Source: Microcaldota archaeon
Lineage (GTDB): Archaea; Micrarchaeota; Micrarchaeia; Micrarchaeales; Micrarchaeaceae
Direction of reading: 5' to 3'
Length of the DNA stretch: 11,497 nt
NCBI GenBank assembly: GCA_021850375.1
Contig: JAJZLZ010000028.1
Coordinates: 1 to 11,497, forward strand
The notes beneath the pieces were generated by a model. It worked only from the letters and a program-made list of their open reading frames with translations, was not told the origin of the DNA and did not search any database. The position numbers and the translations under genes are program-made. Below are positions 5,689 to 11,497 of this stretch, in pieces; within the stretch, counting starts at the first letter, position 1; every line of letters begins with the position of its first letter.

Positions 5689-6691
5689 GGTAGCGCTTGT
5701 TACGGGAGCTACAAGCGGCCTAGGCATAGCGCTAGTGAATCGCTTATCTATTGAAGGCTGGGAGATACGCGCCGTGATACGTAGCAAACCAGAAGACAAC
5801 CCCGAATGGCGCAAGCTGCCCTTGGGCGTTAAGCCCTACGTGTGCGATTTGGCCCTAAGCGATGATGCCACGATTAAATCAATGCGCGAGGCATGCAAAG
5901 GCGTTAATACCATATTCCATTTCGCATCTGTGCCGCAGACAGGAAGGCATAAGCTTGATAGCTACATAAACACGAATGTCATAGGCACAGAGAACCTTCT
6001 CAGGGCATGGATAGACGCAAATAAGGAGGAGCAGCGCTTTGTTCATATTATATATGCGAGCAGCACCGCAGTGTATGGCCATCACAGAAAAGGAGAGATA
6101 GTAACAGAAGAGTCGATGACAAAGCCTGACGGCGCATATGGGGAGAGCAAGCTTATGACCGAGCAGGTCATAGAGGCATTTGCGGAGGCAAACAAACAGC
6201 TGTCATATACGATATTTCGCATGTCGGTCATATACGGCCATGGGTATGAGTATAGCTTCAACCTCGTATTCAAGATGCTAAAGGAGGGCAGGATGAAAAT
6301 ACTAGGCAATGGCAAGAACCATCTAACGCTAATAGGCGTAGATGACATAGTAGATGCAATACTGATAGCGCTGCAAAAGCAGCAGGGCGTTAATAATATA
6401 TTCAACATAACCGATGGCTCCACATACACGCAGTCTGAATTAATAGGAATTGCCGCAAAGATGCTAAAAGTTCCAACGCCGACATCCAAAATCAGCGCCC
6501 TTGTTGTAAAGATAATGGCAAAGGCACGGGGCATAGACCAGGCGCAGATAAGATTTCTTTTAAGTGATAGGATAGTCAGCATCGATAAGGCGCGCAGAGA
6601 GTTGGGTTTTGCACCAAAGCACACAATAGAGGGCGACGGGGCGATTATGGTTAAGGAATTTGAGCGCAACTACAGAGGAATTAGCGAGTGA
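5645..6691 (+). CDS. extended SDR, NAD-dependent epimerase/dehydratase family
   Basis: A 348-residue Rossmann-fold enzyme acting on a nucleotide sugar or on a steroid/isoprenoid-type alcohol, with NAD(P) as cofactor. KVALVTGATSGLGIAL (15-30) holds the dinucleotide-binding TGxxGxG. FHFAS (91-95), YINTNVIGTENLLRA (107-121), IIYASSTAVYGH (135-146) and the catalytic pair YGESK (Tyr165, Lys169) follow, then FRMSVIYGHGYE and TLIGVDDIVDAI in the substrate half. This is the extended-SDR pattern of epimerases, dehydratases and 3-beta-HSD-like enzymes; the substrate cannot be read from it. The start is uncertain: ATG at 5645, 5651 and 5663 all overlap the previous gene. 5645 has a GAGAGAG run about 11 nt ahead, while 5663 is the shortest. 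The stop TGA is 4 nt before the GGGPS start, so translation is probably coupled. Beside a lipid gene, an isoprenoid or sugar-lipid role is an inference only. Confidence 0.88.
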   Translation: MAMAHRMATKRKENKVALVTGATSGLGIALVNRLSIEGWEIRAVIRSKPEDNPEWRKLPLGVKPYVCDLALSDDATIKSMREACKGVNTIFHFASVPQTGRHKLDSYINTNVIGTENLLRAWIDANKEEQRFVHIIYASSTAVYGHHRKGEIVTEESMTKPDGAYGESKLMTEQVIEAFAEANKQLSYTIFRMSVIYGHGYEYSFNLVFKMLKEGRMKILGNGKNHLTLIGVDDIVDAILIALQKQQGVNNIFNITDGSTYTQSELIGIAAKMLKVPTPTSKISALVVKIMAKARGIDQAQIRFLLSDRIVSIDKARRELGFAPKHTIEGDGAIMVKEFERNYRGISE

Positions 6692-6695
6692 TAAT

Positions 6696-7487
6696 ATGAC
6701 TAAAATGGGCAAGGTTGAACTATATATACACGAGATTCTTGACACTAAAGGTGCGATGCTCTTTAGCTTCATCGACCCTCTTGACTACAAGAGCGCAGAG
6801 GAGGCCATATTGACCGCAGAGCATGTCGTAAAGGGGGGAGTTGACCTCGTTCTCTTAGGCGGCAGCACCGGAGTTCAGGGCTTGGTTTTAGATGATGTCG
6901 CACAGGGCATAAAGGACAAAATAGACGTGCCCCTAGTACTCTTCCCCGGCAACATTGCAACAATAACAACAAAGGCTGATGCCATATATTTCATGTCGCT
7001 TTTAAACTCCAGAAACACCTACTGGATAACGCAGGCACAGATGCAGGCGGCCCCGGTAATAAAAAGGGCGTCAATTGAGCCCCTGCCGGTAGGGTATGTT
7101 GTGGTGTATCCCGGCGGAACGGTGGGATGGATTGGCGATGCTAATTTGGTCCCAAGGGAAAAGCCCCAGATCGCAGCGTCGCTTGCGATGGCAGGAGAGT
7201 TTATGGGCAATAGAATTATTGTGACAGACACCGGATCAAATCCGCAATTGCAAAATAGCAGCTACGTGCCAAAGGAGATGATTAGGATGGTTAAGGCCAG
7301 CATCAATGTGCCATATATCGTAGCTGGAGGGGTTAAGTCAATAGAAGATCTAAAGCAGGTGTATGCGAGCGGCGCCGACATTGTGCAGATAGGCACAGCA
7401 TTCGAAAACCATAAGGTAGCATACAAGCACTCTGTTGAGTTCTCAAAGATAGTGAAGGAGGAGGGCGCAAAAAAGCTGCACAGGTAG
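6696..7487 (+). CDS. geranylgeranylglyceryl phosphate synthase (GGGPS)
   Basis: A 263-residue TIM-barrel prenyltransferase of the GGGPS/PcrB family. In archaea it joins geranylgeranyl diphosphate to sn-glycerol-1-phosphate, making the first ether bond of membrane lipids. Visible motifs: FSFIDPL (23-29), DLVLLGGSTGV (50-60), VLFPGN (81-86), SLLNSRNTYW (101-110), YPGGTVGWIGDAN (138-150), REKPQIAASLAMAGEFMGNR (154-173), and the phosphate-binding end VAGGVKSIEDL (209-219) with DIVQIGTAFE (228-237). The usual YLEAGSGA segment is here VTDTGSNP (176-183), with Asp178 replacing Glu, which is unusual. Length fits the longer archaeal group. ATG 6696 is chosen over an upstream in-frame codon at 6660 inside the SDR gene, because a GAGTGA ribosome-binding sequence lies about 5 nt before it. 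PcrB-type activity is unlikely given the archaeal context. Confidence 0.93.
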   Translation: MTKMGKVELYIHEILDTKGAMLFSFIDPLDYKSAEEAILTAEHVVKGGVDLVLLGGSTGVQGLVLDDVAQGIKDKIDVPLVLFPGNIATITTKADAIYFMSLLNSRNTYWITQAQMQAAPVIKRASIEPLPVGYVVVYPGGTVGWIGDANLVPREKPQIAASLAMAGEFMGNRIIVTDTGSNPQLQNSSYVPKEMIRMVKASINVPYIVAGGVKSIEDLKQVYASGADIVQIGTAFENHKVAYKHSVEFSKIVKEEGAKKLHR

Positions 7488-7494
7488 ATCTCAA

Positions 7495-8628
7495 ATGGAG
7501 AGGGAGCTTTATTCCATAGAGCTCATAAGGCTGATAAAAGAGCTAAATGAGAGATGCTCGGGATTTTTCATAGAGCAATTTTACGAGATATCCTCTGGCA
7601 CTTTTAGGATGAAGCTAAGCAACAGCGGAAAGAAGATTAATATTGTTTTCAAAATACCCTACTACGCATCCGAGCTTGCGAGCTTTGCAACGCGCGAGGA
7701 TGCGACAAACTACGCAATCGGCGCAAGAAAACGCATATGTGGCTTTAAGATATTGCGCATGAGCTTATACAATAACGATAGGATAATAATTATTGACATA
7801 GAAAAGGGGGAACTTCAAAGGCACATAATCTTTGAGATGTTTGGAAAGGGTAATATGATTATAACAAATGGCGAGATGGTTGCCGAAATGGTATATTATA
7901 GCCATGACTTCTCCGATAGGTCGGTAAAGCCAAAGAGCAGATACGATGCCCCAAAGAACAATGCCATAGATCCTTTCGACTCGCAGTCAGTATCAAAGTT
8001 CATTTCCAAAATAGCAAGCAGCAATGGCAAATTGGGTGCAATAATATCAAAAAACATCGCGATCGGCAGCCGCTATGTTGAGCAGATACTAAATGATTCT
8101 GGCATAGACCCGAAGATGAAGACGCAAGAAGTCAACAACGAACTGCTAGCGCATATAGATGAGTCGCTGCATAGGGCAATGACAACGCTCTTATTTAACG
8201 GCAAGGTTATAGTCTATGAGAAAGATAATGTGCCAATTGACCTATCATTAATCCCGCTTGGCAGATACATAGGCCAAAATGATGTTAAATCAAAGGAGTT
8301 TGATTCCATAGATAAGGCATTGTCTTACATCTATTCGGCCACTTTGCAAAATGCCGAAAAGGCTGCAGAGGATCCTAAGGTTATAGCATTGAAAGAGAGT
8401 ATAATGAAGCAGCAGGCGAATATAGAAAGCGCCATTTTTGAATCAGAGCGCGCAAAGGCCGCCGGCGCTTTGATATTAGCAAGAGCTAATGATATAAATT
8501 TGATAATAGGGTCTGTAAACTCAAGCAAAAGCGCTACAGAGAAGAGTATTACAGCACCGCTTGGCATTAGGGTTATTAGCATTGACAAAAAGAGCAAGAT
8601 TATAAAAATTGAGATTGATGAAATATGA
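7495..8628 (+). CDS. short NFACT-family protein (Rqc2/RqcH-like) lacking the NFACT-R domain
   Basis: A 377-residue relative of the ribosome-quality-control factors Rqc2/RqcH (formerly FbpA-like), which bind obstructed large ribosomal subunits and recruit tRNA to add C-terminal tails. The NFACT-N domain spans about 1-150: SIELIRLIKELNE (7-19), FFIEQFYEI (24-32), FATREDATNYAIGARKR (64-80), the functionally important Asp-Arg pair in NNDRIIIID (93-101; Asp95-Arg96), and IFEMFGKGNMIIT (near 111-123). A helix-hairpin-helix segment follows, with GSRYVEQILNDSGID around 190-206, then a low-homology stretch and a predicted helical part (about 290-330) with many Ala, Glu and Lys. Full archaeal members are roughly 600-700 residues; the C-terminal NFACT-R domain is missing. 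The stop is part of an ATGA overlap with rnz, so the short form looks natural rather than broken. An AGGT/GATC ribosome-binding region precedes ATG 7495. Confidence 0.82.
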   Translation: MERELYSIELIRLIKELNERCSGFFIEQFYEISSGTFRMKLSNSGKKINIVFKIPYYASELASFATREDATNYAIGARKRICGFKILRMSLYNNDRIIIIDIEKGELQRHIIFEMFGKGNMIITNGEMVAEMVYYSHDFSDRSVKPKSRYDAPKNNAIDPFDSQSVSKFISKIASSNGKLGAIISKNIAIGSRYVEQILNDSGIDPKMKTQEVNNELLAHIDESLHRAMTTLLFNGKVIVYEKDNVPIDLSLIPLGRYIGQNDVKSKEFDSIDKALSYIYSATLQNAEKAAEDPKVIALKESIMKQQANIESAIFESERAKAAGALILARANDINLIIGSVNSSKSATEKSITAPLGIRVISIDKKSKIIKIEIDEI

Positions 8629-9515
8629 TAAAAGTTACATTCCTTGGCACGTCAGGATCGACTCCTACCAAGCAGAGCAATCTGCCTGCAATCGCAATAG
8701 AATACGACGGTGATGTTATTCTGCTCGACTGCGGCGAGGGAACGCAGCGCCAGATGATGCAATTCAAGGTGAACATCTCGAAGATAAAGTCCATATTTTT
8801 AACCCACGCGCATGGCGACCATATCATAGGAATTGCCGGCTTAATCCGCACTCTTGCATTAAATAAAAGAAGCGAGCCTCTTTTGATATTTATTCCAAAA
8901 GGCCAGGAGGGCGCGATAGAGAAGCTGATAAACTTCGATAATGCGCTAATTGGTTATAAGATACAGATAATTCCAATGGATAAAAATATTCTATACAGGA
9001 ACGAAAAATACCAAATAAAGCAATTCAAACTGTCCCATACAATACCAACATGCGGCATAGCATTCGAAGAATTGCCAAAGCGCCACTTCGATAAAAAGAA
9101 AGCGCAAAGCCTTGGCATAAGCGGAGATATGTTCTCAAAGCTTTCCAGAAATGGATATATAAAAATAAAAACAAAAAAAATCCTTTTAAGTTCAATAACA
9201 ACATTAGAGCAAGGAAGGCGCATTATATACGCTACAGATACCCGCCCATGCGCCTCTACCCAAAGAGCATCAATCGGCGCAGACCTGCTCATACACGAGG
9301 CAACTTATATGGATGCTAATAAGAGCATGGCACAGGCCAGGATGCATTCGACCTCGCTTGAAGCGGCTAATATAGCCAAAAAGGCAAAAGTTAATATGCT
9401 TGTTCTAACTCATATAAGTGCCAGATACCACAACAGAATGGAGGTTGAAGAGGAGGCATCGAAAGTATTCAAGAACACAAAGGCGGCGAACGACGGAATG
9501 CAGATCACTATTTAA
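8625..9515 (+). CDS. rnz: ribonuclease Z (tRNase Z), tRNA 3'-end endonuclease
   Basis: A 296-residue short-form tRNase Z of the metallo-beta-lactamase fold. It cuts precursor tRNAs after the discriminator base so that CCA can be added; it normally works as a homodimer in the cytoplasm. Zinc ligands are all visible: THAHGDH (60-66; His61, His63, Asp65, His66), His138 in LSHTIPTCG, Asp205 in YATDTRP, and His263 in LTHISARY. Also present are the N-terminal VTFLGTSGSTPT (4-15), LLDCGEGTQRQM (33-44), the flexible-arm region around PKRHFDKKKAQSLGI (151-165), HEATY (224-228) and HSTS (241-244). Length and motif order are standard. ATG 8625 overlaps the NFACT stop by 4 nt, so translation is coupled. 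The stop lies 2 nt before tRNA-Val, itself a substrate of this enzyme since it lacks CCA. Confidence 0.96.
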   Translation: MIKVTFLGTSGSTPTKQSNLPAIAIEYDGDVILLDCGEGTQRQMMQFKVNISKIKSIFLTHAHGDHIIGIAGLIRTLALNKRSEPLLIFIPKGQEGAIEKLINFDNALIGYKIQIIPMDKNILYRNEKYQIKQFKLSHTIPTCGIAFEELPKRHFDKKKAQSLGISGDMFSKLSRNGYIKIKTKKILLSSITTLEQGRRIIYATDTRPCASTQRASIGADLLIHEATYMDANKSMAQARMHSTSLEAANIAKKAKVNMLVLTHISARYHNRMEVEEEASKVFKNTKAANDGMQITI

Positions 9516-9517
9516 TC

Positions 9518-9589
9518 GGGCCCGTAGTCGAATGGTAAGACGTCACGTTGACAACGTGAAGATCAGGAGTTCGATTCTCCTCGGGCCCA
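9518..9589 (+). tRNA. tRNA-Val(GAC)
   Basis: A complete 72-nt cloverleaf. Acceptor GGGCCCG (9518-9524) pairs with CGGGCCC (9582-9588), discriminator A9589. D stem GTC/GAC with GG in the loop; anticodon stem TCACG/CGTGA around loop TTGACAA with anticodon GAC (9550-9552); T stem AGGAG/CTCCT with loop TTCGATT. The T-loop is normal, unlike in the tRNA-Leu of this window. No intron and no encoded CCA. It begins 2 nt after the rnz stop codon and is almost surely released from the rnz transcript by RNase P. Confidence 0.95.
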
Positions 9590-9603
9590 CTTGCGCATAT
9601 TGG

Positions 9604-9618
9604 ATTAGCATGGCTAAT
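9604..9618 (+). terminator. short perfect hairpin 15 nt after tRNA-Val, possible 3' structure
   Basis: ATTAGC-ATG-GCTAAT forms a 6-bp stem with a 3-nt loop. It sits just past the last gene of the cluster in a 217-nt gap. It could end or protect the transcript, but there is no U-run immediately after it, so its role is uncertain. The rest of the gap (9619-9750) shows no convincing gene; an open frame of 16 codons at 9610 is too short to support. Confidence 0.3.
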
Positions 9619-9750
9619 GCTAAAAAGTCGTGCGCCCACAACTACATAGCGCCCATATAATTCATAATAATAAGTCTAAGAGTACGATAAAGAACGTCTG
9701 CCCCATAAAAAGCGCATGATGCCAAAAAACCTAATTATTATCTTAATTAA

Positions 9751-9758
9751 TTATATAT
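9751..9758 (+). promoter_or_regulatory. TATA box for the APH-like kinase gene
   Basis: TTATATAT lies within a very AT-rich stretch (9731-9765). Transcription would begin near 9780, giving a leader of about 27 nt that carries the AGGAGGT ribosome-binding sequence. Confidence 0.5.
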
Positions 9759-9785
9759 CTCTTTAAACCTTACAAATTTACCAGA

Positions 9786-9792
9786 AGGAGGT
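9786..9792 (+). promoter_or_regulatory. strong Shine-Dalgarno sequence with long spacing to the kinase start
   Basis: AGGAGGT is the best ribosome-binding match in the window, but it ends 14 nt before the ATG at 9807, longer than the usual 5-9 nt. The gap is all A/T (TATTTAAATTTTTA). A start at the second ATG (9822) would be even further away, so 9807 is preferred. Confidence 0.5.
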
Positions 9793-9806
9793 TATTTAAA
9801 TTTTTA

Positions 9807-10829
9807 ATGTATCAAGATAACATGGATAGTTTAGAACATAAAATAAGGGATTATATAACGCGATTAAACCCTAATCGCTTGGACCTCAAATCAAAACCTA
9901 ATTCTATTAAAATAAAAGAACTTAAAACAAACGGTTTAAGCCACCGCAACTTCCTAATAACTATAGATAACAAAAAGTTCTTATTAAGGCTAAGCACAAG
10001 GAGAATGAGGCACCACTACCACTTATCCTATGAATATTTTGTACTAAGATATATTGAAAAATATGGGCTTTCCCCAAAATCGTATATCTTAAGCAAGGGA
10101 TCGGCAGTAGGGCATTCGTTCATAATATTGGATTATGTTGAGGGAAAGCCACTAAAGCATTTCAATACTGCACAGTTAAAGGAGCTTGCCCAGATCGTTG
10201 CTCATCTGCATACAATCAGATTAAGCAGAAAAATAAGGGGAAAGTTTAATGATCTTTCAACACAACAAAAGGCGCTTGCAGATTCTGCCAGACGGCTTAA
10301 GTTAACAGAAAAATTCTTTACAGAAACAAAAGAGAAGAAAAGATTTTTTTGTGAGCTAACTAACGCCTATACAAAAATAGCTCATTCAAAGGGTTATGGA
10401 AAACAAGTGGCACTTATACACCTTGACATCGCGTTGGAAAATATTATACTTTCGAAAAAAGGACTGAAAATTATAGATTGGGAACGGACCTCACAGGGAG
10501 ATCCCTACTATGATATCGCAACGTTATTTGATAGGATAAAACTCAATTATGCTCAAAAGAGAATATTTATAAAAGAATATAGCAGGGTCTCACGAGTTAG
10601 GTACTCAAATAGGTTACTAAATGAATCCAGCAAAATAAGAAATCTTGATCGAATGATCTGGGCAATTCGAGAAATTATTAAGTTAAAGACCGGCGTAATA
10701 AACAAATACGACATCAAAAATCTTAAAATAAGTAAATGGAACTTTATAGGCAGAAAAAAATTTGATGCGCTTAAAGAACTTAAAGTTATACCAAAAAGTG
10801 CAATGTGGCTGAACTCCAAAAATTGGTGA
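9807..10829 (+). CDS. APH / choline kinase-like phosphotransferase (protein-kinase-like fold)
   Basis: A 340-residue member of the aminoglycoside phosphotransferase superfamily, which phosphorylates small hydroxylated molecules with ATP. The N-lobe has LSHRNFLITID (44-54) and the FLLRLS strand (58-63). A hinge-like segment is FIILDYVEGKPL (105-116). The catalytic loop is IHLDIALENIIL (204-215; Asp207 and Asn212 of HxDxxxxN), followed by the metal-binding IIDWERTSQGDPYYDIA (222-238; Asp224 and the GDPYYD tail). These motifs fit choline/ethanolamine-kinase, thiamine-kinase and APH enzymes; the substrate is not readable and antibiotic resistance should not be assumed. The C-terminal 100 residues are rich in Lys, Arg and Ile. 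Codons are more A/T-rich than those of the GGGPS and rnz genes upstream. Own promoter, opposite orientation to the transposon debris downstream, location beside a tRNA: acquisition by transfer is plausible but unproven. Confidence 0.85.
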   Translation: MYQDNMDSLEHKIRDYITRLNPNRLDLKSKPNSIKIKELKTNGLSHRNFLITIDNKKFLLRLSTRRMRHHYHLSYEYFVLRYIEKYGLSPKSYILSKGSAVGHSFIILDYVEGKPLKHFNTAQLKELAQIVAHLHTIRLSRKIRGKFNDLSTQQKALADSARRLKLTEKFFTETKEKKRFFCELTNAYTKIAHSKGYGKQVALIHLDIALENIILSKKGLKIIDWERTSQGDPYYDIATLFDRIKLNYAQKRIFIKEYSRVSRVRYSNRLLNESSKIRNLDRMIWAIREIIKLKTGVINKYDIKNLKISKWNFIGRKKFDALKELKVIPKSAMWLNSKNW

Positions 10830-10895
10830 TGTGGCGTTCGCTGCATTGCCCTAAATTAATTTTCTGACGATAATTGATTTTCACAATATCTACCT

Positions 10896-11361
10896 TTAAT
10901 TCTTTCTCATCTTAATGAGAAGTGCCACATACAATGTCCTGGGGCGACCTTTAAGTGTTATCAAACTCATGTACGGCTTATCAAAATTATAGAAACCAAT
11001 CGCTTCTTTAATATTTTCATTAAAACTTTCAACCAACAGGTCAGATGTATAAAACCACTTCTTTAGTTTTCCATTCGTTTGAGGGTTTTACTCTTGCAAG
11101 AATATGTTCAACTTTGTACTCATATAATTTCTTATGGAACACATTCATTTCTAGATCAGGGCAGCTGTCTATTTGAACAGAGATAAAGTGTGTGCCATGA
11201 CTACTTATTACCTGTTTCAAGATTCCGTATGTTTTTACAAAGTTTTCAAATACAGATGAGACGTTTTCCGCGGTTTCGTCACCAGATACCCCATAACCAA
11301 AAATAACGCAGGAGATATCATTAAGGAACAATACAATGTGTTGTTCTGTTATTGGTGACAT
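10896..11361 (-). pseudogene. rve/DDE integrase-type transposase, 5'-truncated and frameshifted
   Basis: Two adjoining minus-strand frames together give the core and tail of an integrase-like transposase. The first part (from 11361) reads HIVLFLNDISCVIFGYG, then DETAENV and QVISSHGTHF, up to HILARVK. Near 11083-11087 the frame is lost, apparently by a 2-nt deletion. The next frame continues with NPQTNGKLKKWF, then SFNENIKEAIGFYNFDKPYM and GRPRTLYVALLIK, to a TAA at 10896-10898. Related elements normally read DHGTQF and HPQTNGKIER. Here the second catalytic Asp is Ser (codon 11200-11202) and the third catalytic Glu is Lys (11061-11063). The first catalytic Asp lay in the missing 5' part. The copy is therefore inactive. 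The 5' break coincides with the right end of the IS200/IS605 element, which probably inserted into it. Confidence 0.82.
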
Positions 11362-11497
11362 CCTCCCACCCGTAAACAATGTGGGCTTCCTCTGCGTTCA
11401 TGCAATCATTGCATCCCGCAAAGGATGTGTTTTATTAGTTCTCAGTTCTTTGAGGACTGCCCCCTGTTGAGGTCTTACATTCTCTCCCTGAGCGTGA
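11355..11497 (-). mobile_element. IS200/IS605-family element, right-end fragment
   Basis: The end of an IS200/IS605-type transposon, continuing beyond the window. It comprises the 3' end of tnpB and the right-end structure just behind its stop: GAAGCCCAC (near 11381-11389), an 11-nt loop, and GTGGGAGGATGTCA, with stem CCCAC/GTGGG (11365-11369 with 11381-11385). Such a hairpin close behind tnpB is the usual right end and also the 3' scaffold of the reRNA/omegaRNA used by TnpB. The exact boundary is inferred from where transposase homology resumes (roughly 11340-11358). Confidence 0.68.
11398..11496 (-). CDS. tnpB: TnpB (IS605 OrfB, RNA-guided nuclease), C-terminal 32 residues only
   Basis: A short open frame runs from the window edge to a TGA at 11398-11400. 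It begins with HAQGENVRPQQGAVLKEL and ends with DAMIA, matching the variable tail that follows the last zinc-ribbon and RuvC strand in archaeal TnpB proteins, where NARGEDVRP-like sequences are common. The catalytic domains lie outside the window, so activity cannot be judged. TnpB is a guide-RNA-directed DNA endonuclease that helps keep the element in the genome. The right-end hairpin directly after the stop supports the call. Confidence 0.7.
   Translation of the reverse strand, partial: HAQGENVRPQQGAVLKELRTNKTHPLRDAMIA

Noticed and set aside
6082..6669. Long minus-strand open frame (195 codons) opposite the SDR gene.
   Set aside because: Antisense shadow of a clear SDR coding region with Rossmann and YxxxK motifs; the minus translation is a Ser/Leu/Ile-rich artefact with no motifs.
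9418..9660. Open frame running through the rnz end, tRNA-Val and the following gap.
   Set aside because: It reads through a complete tRNA gene and out of frame with rnz, so it cannot be a real protein gene.
10553..10846. Minus-strand frame of 97 codons opposite the kinase C-terminus.
   Set aside because: Shadow of the kinase gene; low-complexity hydrophobic translation typical of antisense Lys/Ile-rich genes.
1..11497. CRISPR array, toxin-antitoxin pair, defence island, riboswitch or replication origin.
   Set aside because: No regularly spaced repeats, no toxin/antitoxin-like small gene pair, no Cas or restriction motifs, and no conserved riboswitch cores seen by eye.

Overview
The window reads as archaeal, and probably as a small-genome DPANN lineage of the Micrarchaeota/ARMAN type (the domain is well supported, the lineage only moderately). 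Support for archaea: a geranylgeranylglyceryl phosphate synthase for ether lipids, tRNA genes without encoded CCA, an interrupted tRNA-Leu whose extra bases lie in the T-loop, AT-rich TATA-like boxes at suitable distances, a ferredoxin-linked 2-oxoacid oxidoreductase, and heavy use of AGG/AGA and ATA codons. Genes are tightly packed, with 4-nt overlaps and stop codons shared between strands.

Layout. (1) 2-613 (+): C-terminal two thirds of a 2-oxoacid:ferredoxin oxidoreductase beta subunit. (2) 610-1211 (-): a two-gene unit with a two-TM protein and a small basic zinc-ribbon protein; the latter shares its stop palindrome with the oxidoreductase gene. (3) 1399-2199 (+): tRNA-Leu(CAA) carrying a likely 13-nt T-loop intron, then 19 nt later a C39-like (DUF3335-type) papain-fold protein with Ser at the expected Cys position. 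(4) 2251-4736 (-): a sulfatase/alkaline-phosphatase-superfamily hydrolase with a Thr nucleophile and a GT4 glycosyltransferase, a likely surface-glycan pair. (5) 4813-9589 (+): a compact cluster of a diverged proline-dehydrogenase-like protein, an extended SDR, GGGP synthase, a short NFACT (Rqc2/RqcH-like) protein, RNase Z and tRNA-Val(GAC). The tRNA starts 2 nt after the RNase Z stop. (6) 9807-10829 (+): a more AT-rich APH/choline-kinase-like gene with its own promoter. (7) 10896-11497 (-): mobile-element wreckage, namely a frameshifted rve-type transposase pseudogene truncated by the right end of an IS200/IS605 element whose tnpB C-terminus runs off the window.

How the genes fit together. 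Cluster 5 combines membrane-lipid synthesis (GGGPS), redox enzymes of unknown substrate, ribosome rescue (NFACT) and tRNA 3' maturation (RNase Z). Both tRNAs lack CCA and so need the product of the rnz gene encoded here. Maturation of tRNA-Val by RNase P would also define the 3' end of the rnz mRNA. The two genes in region 4 probably act on an envelope glycan or glycolipid. Past tRNA-Val the sequence changes to AT-rich accessory DNA with transposon debris, as at many tRNA-adjacent insertion zones.

The best candidates for something new are the T-loop-interrupted tRNA-Leu, the NFACT protein lacking the NFACT-R domain, and three enzyme-fold proteins with altered catalytic positions (PRODH-like, C39-like, GGGPS). 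I do not see a defence island, a CRISPR array or an obviously new multi-gene system.
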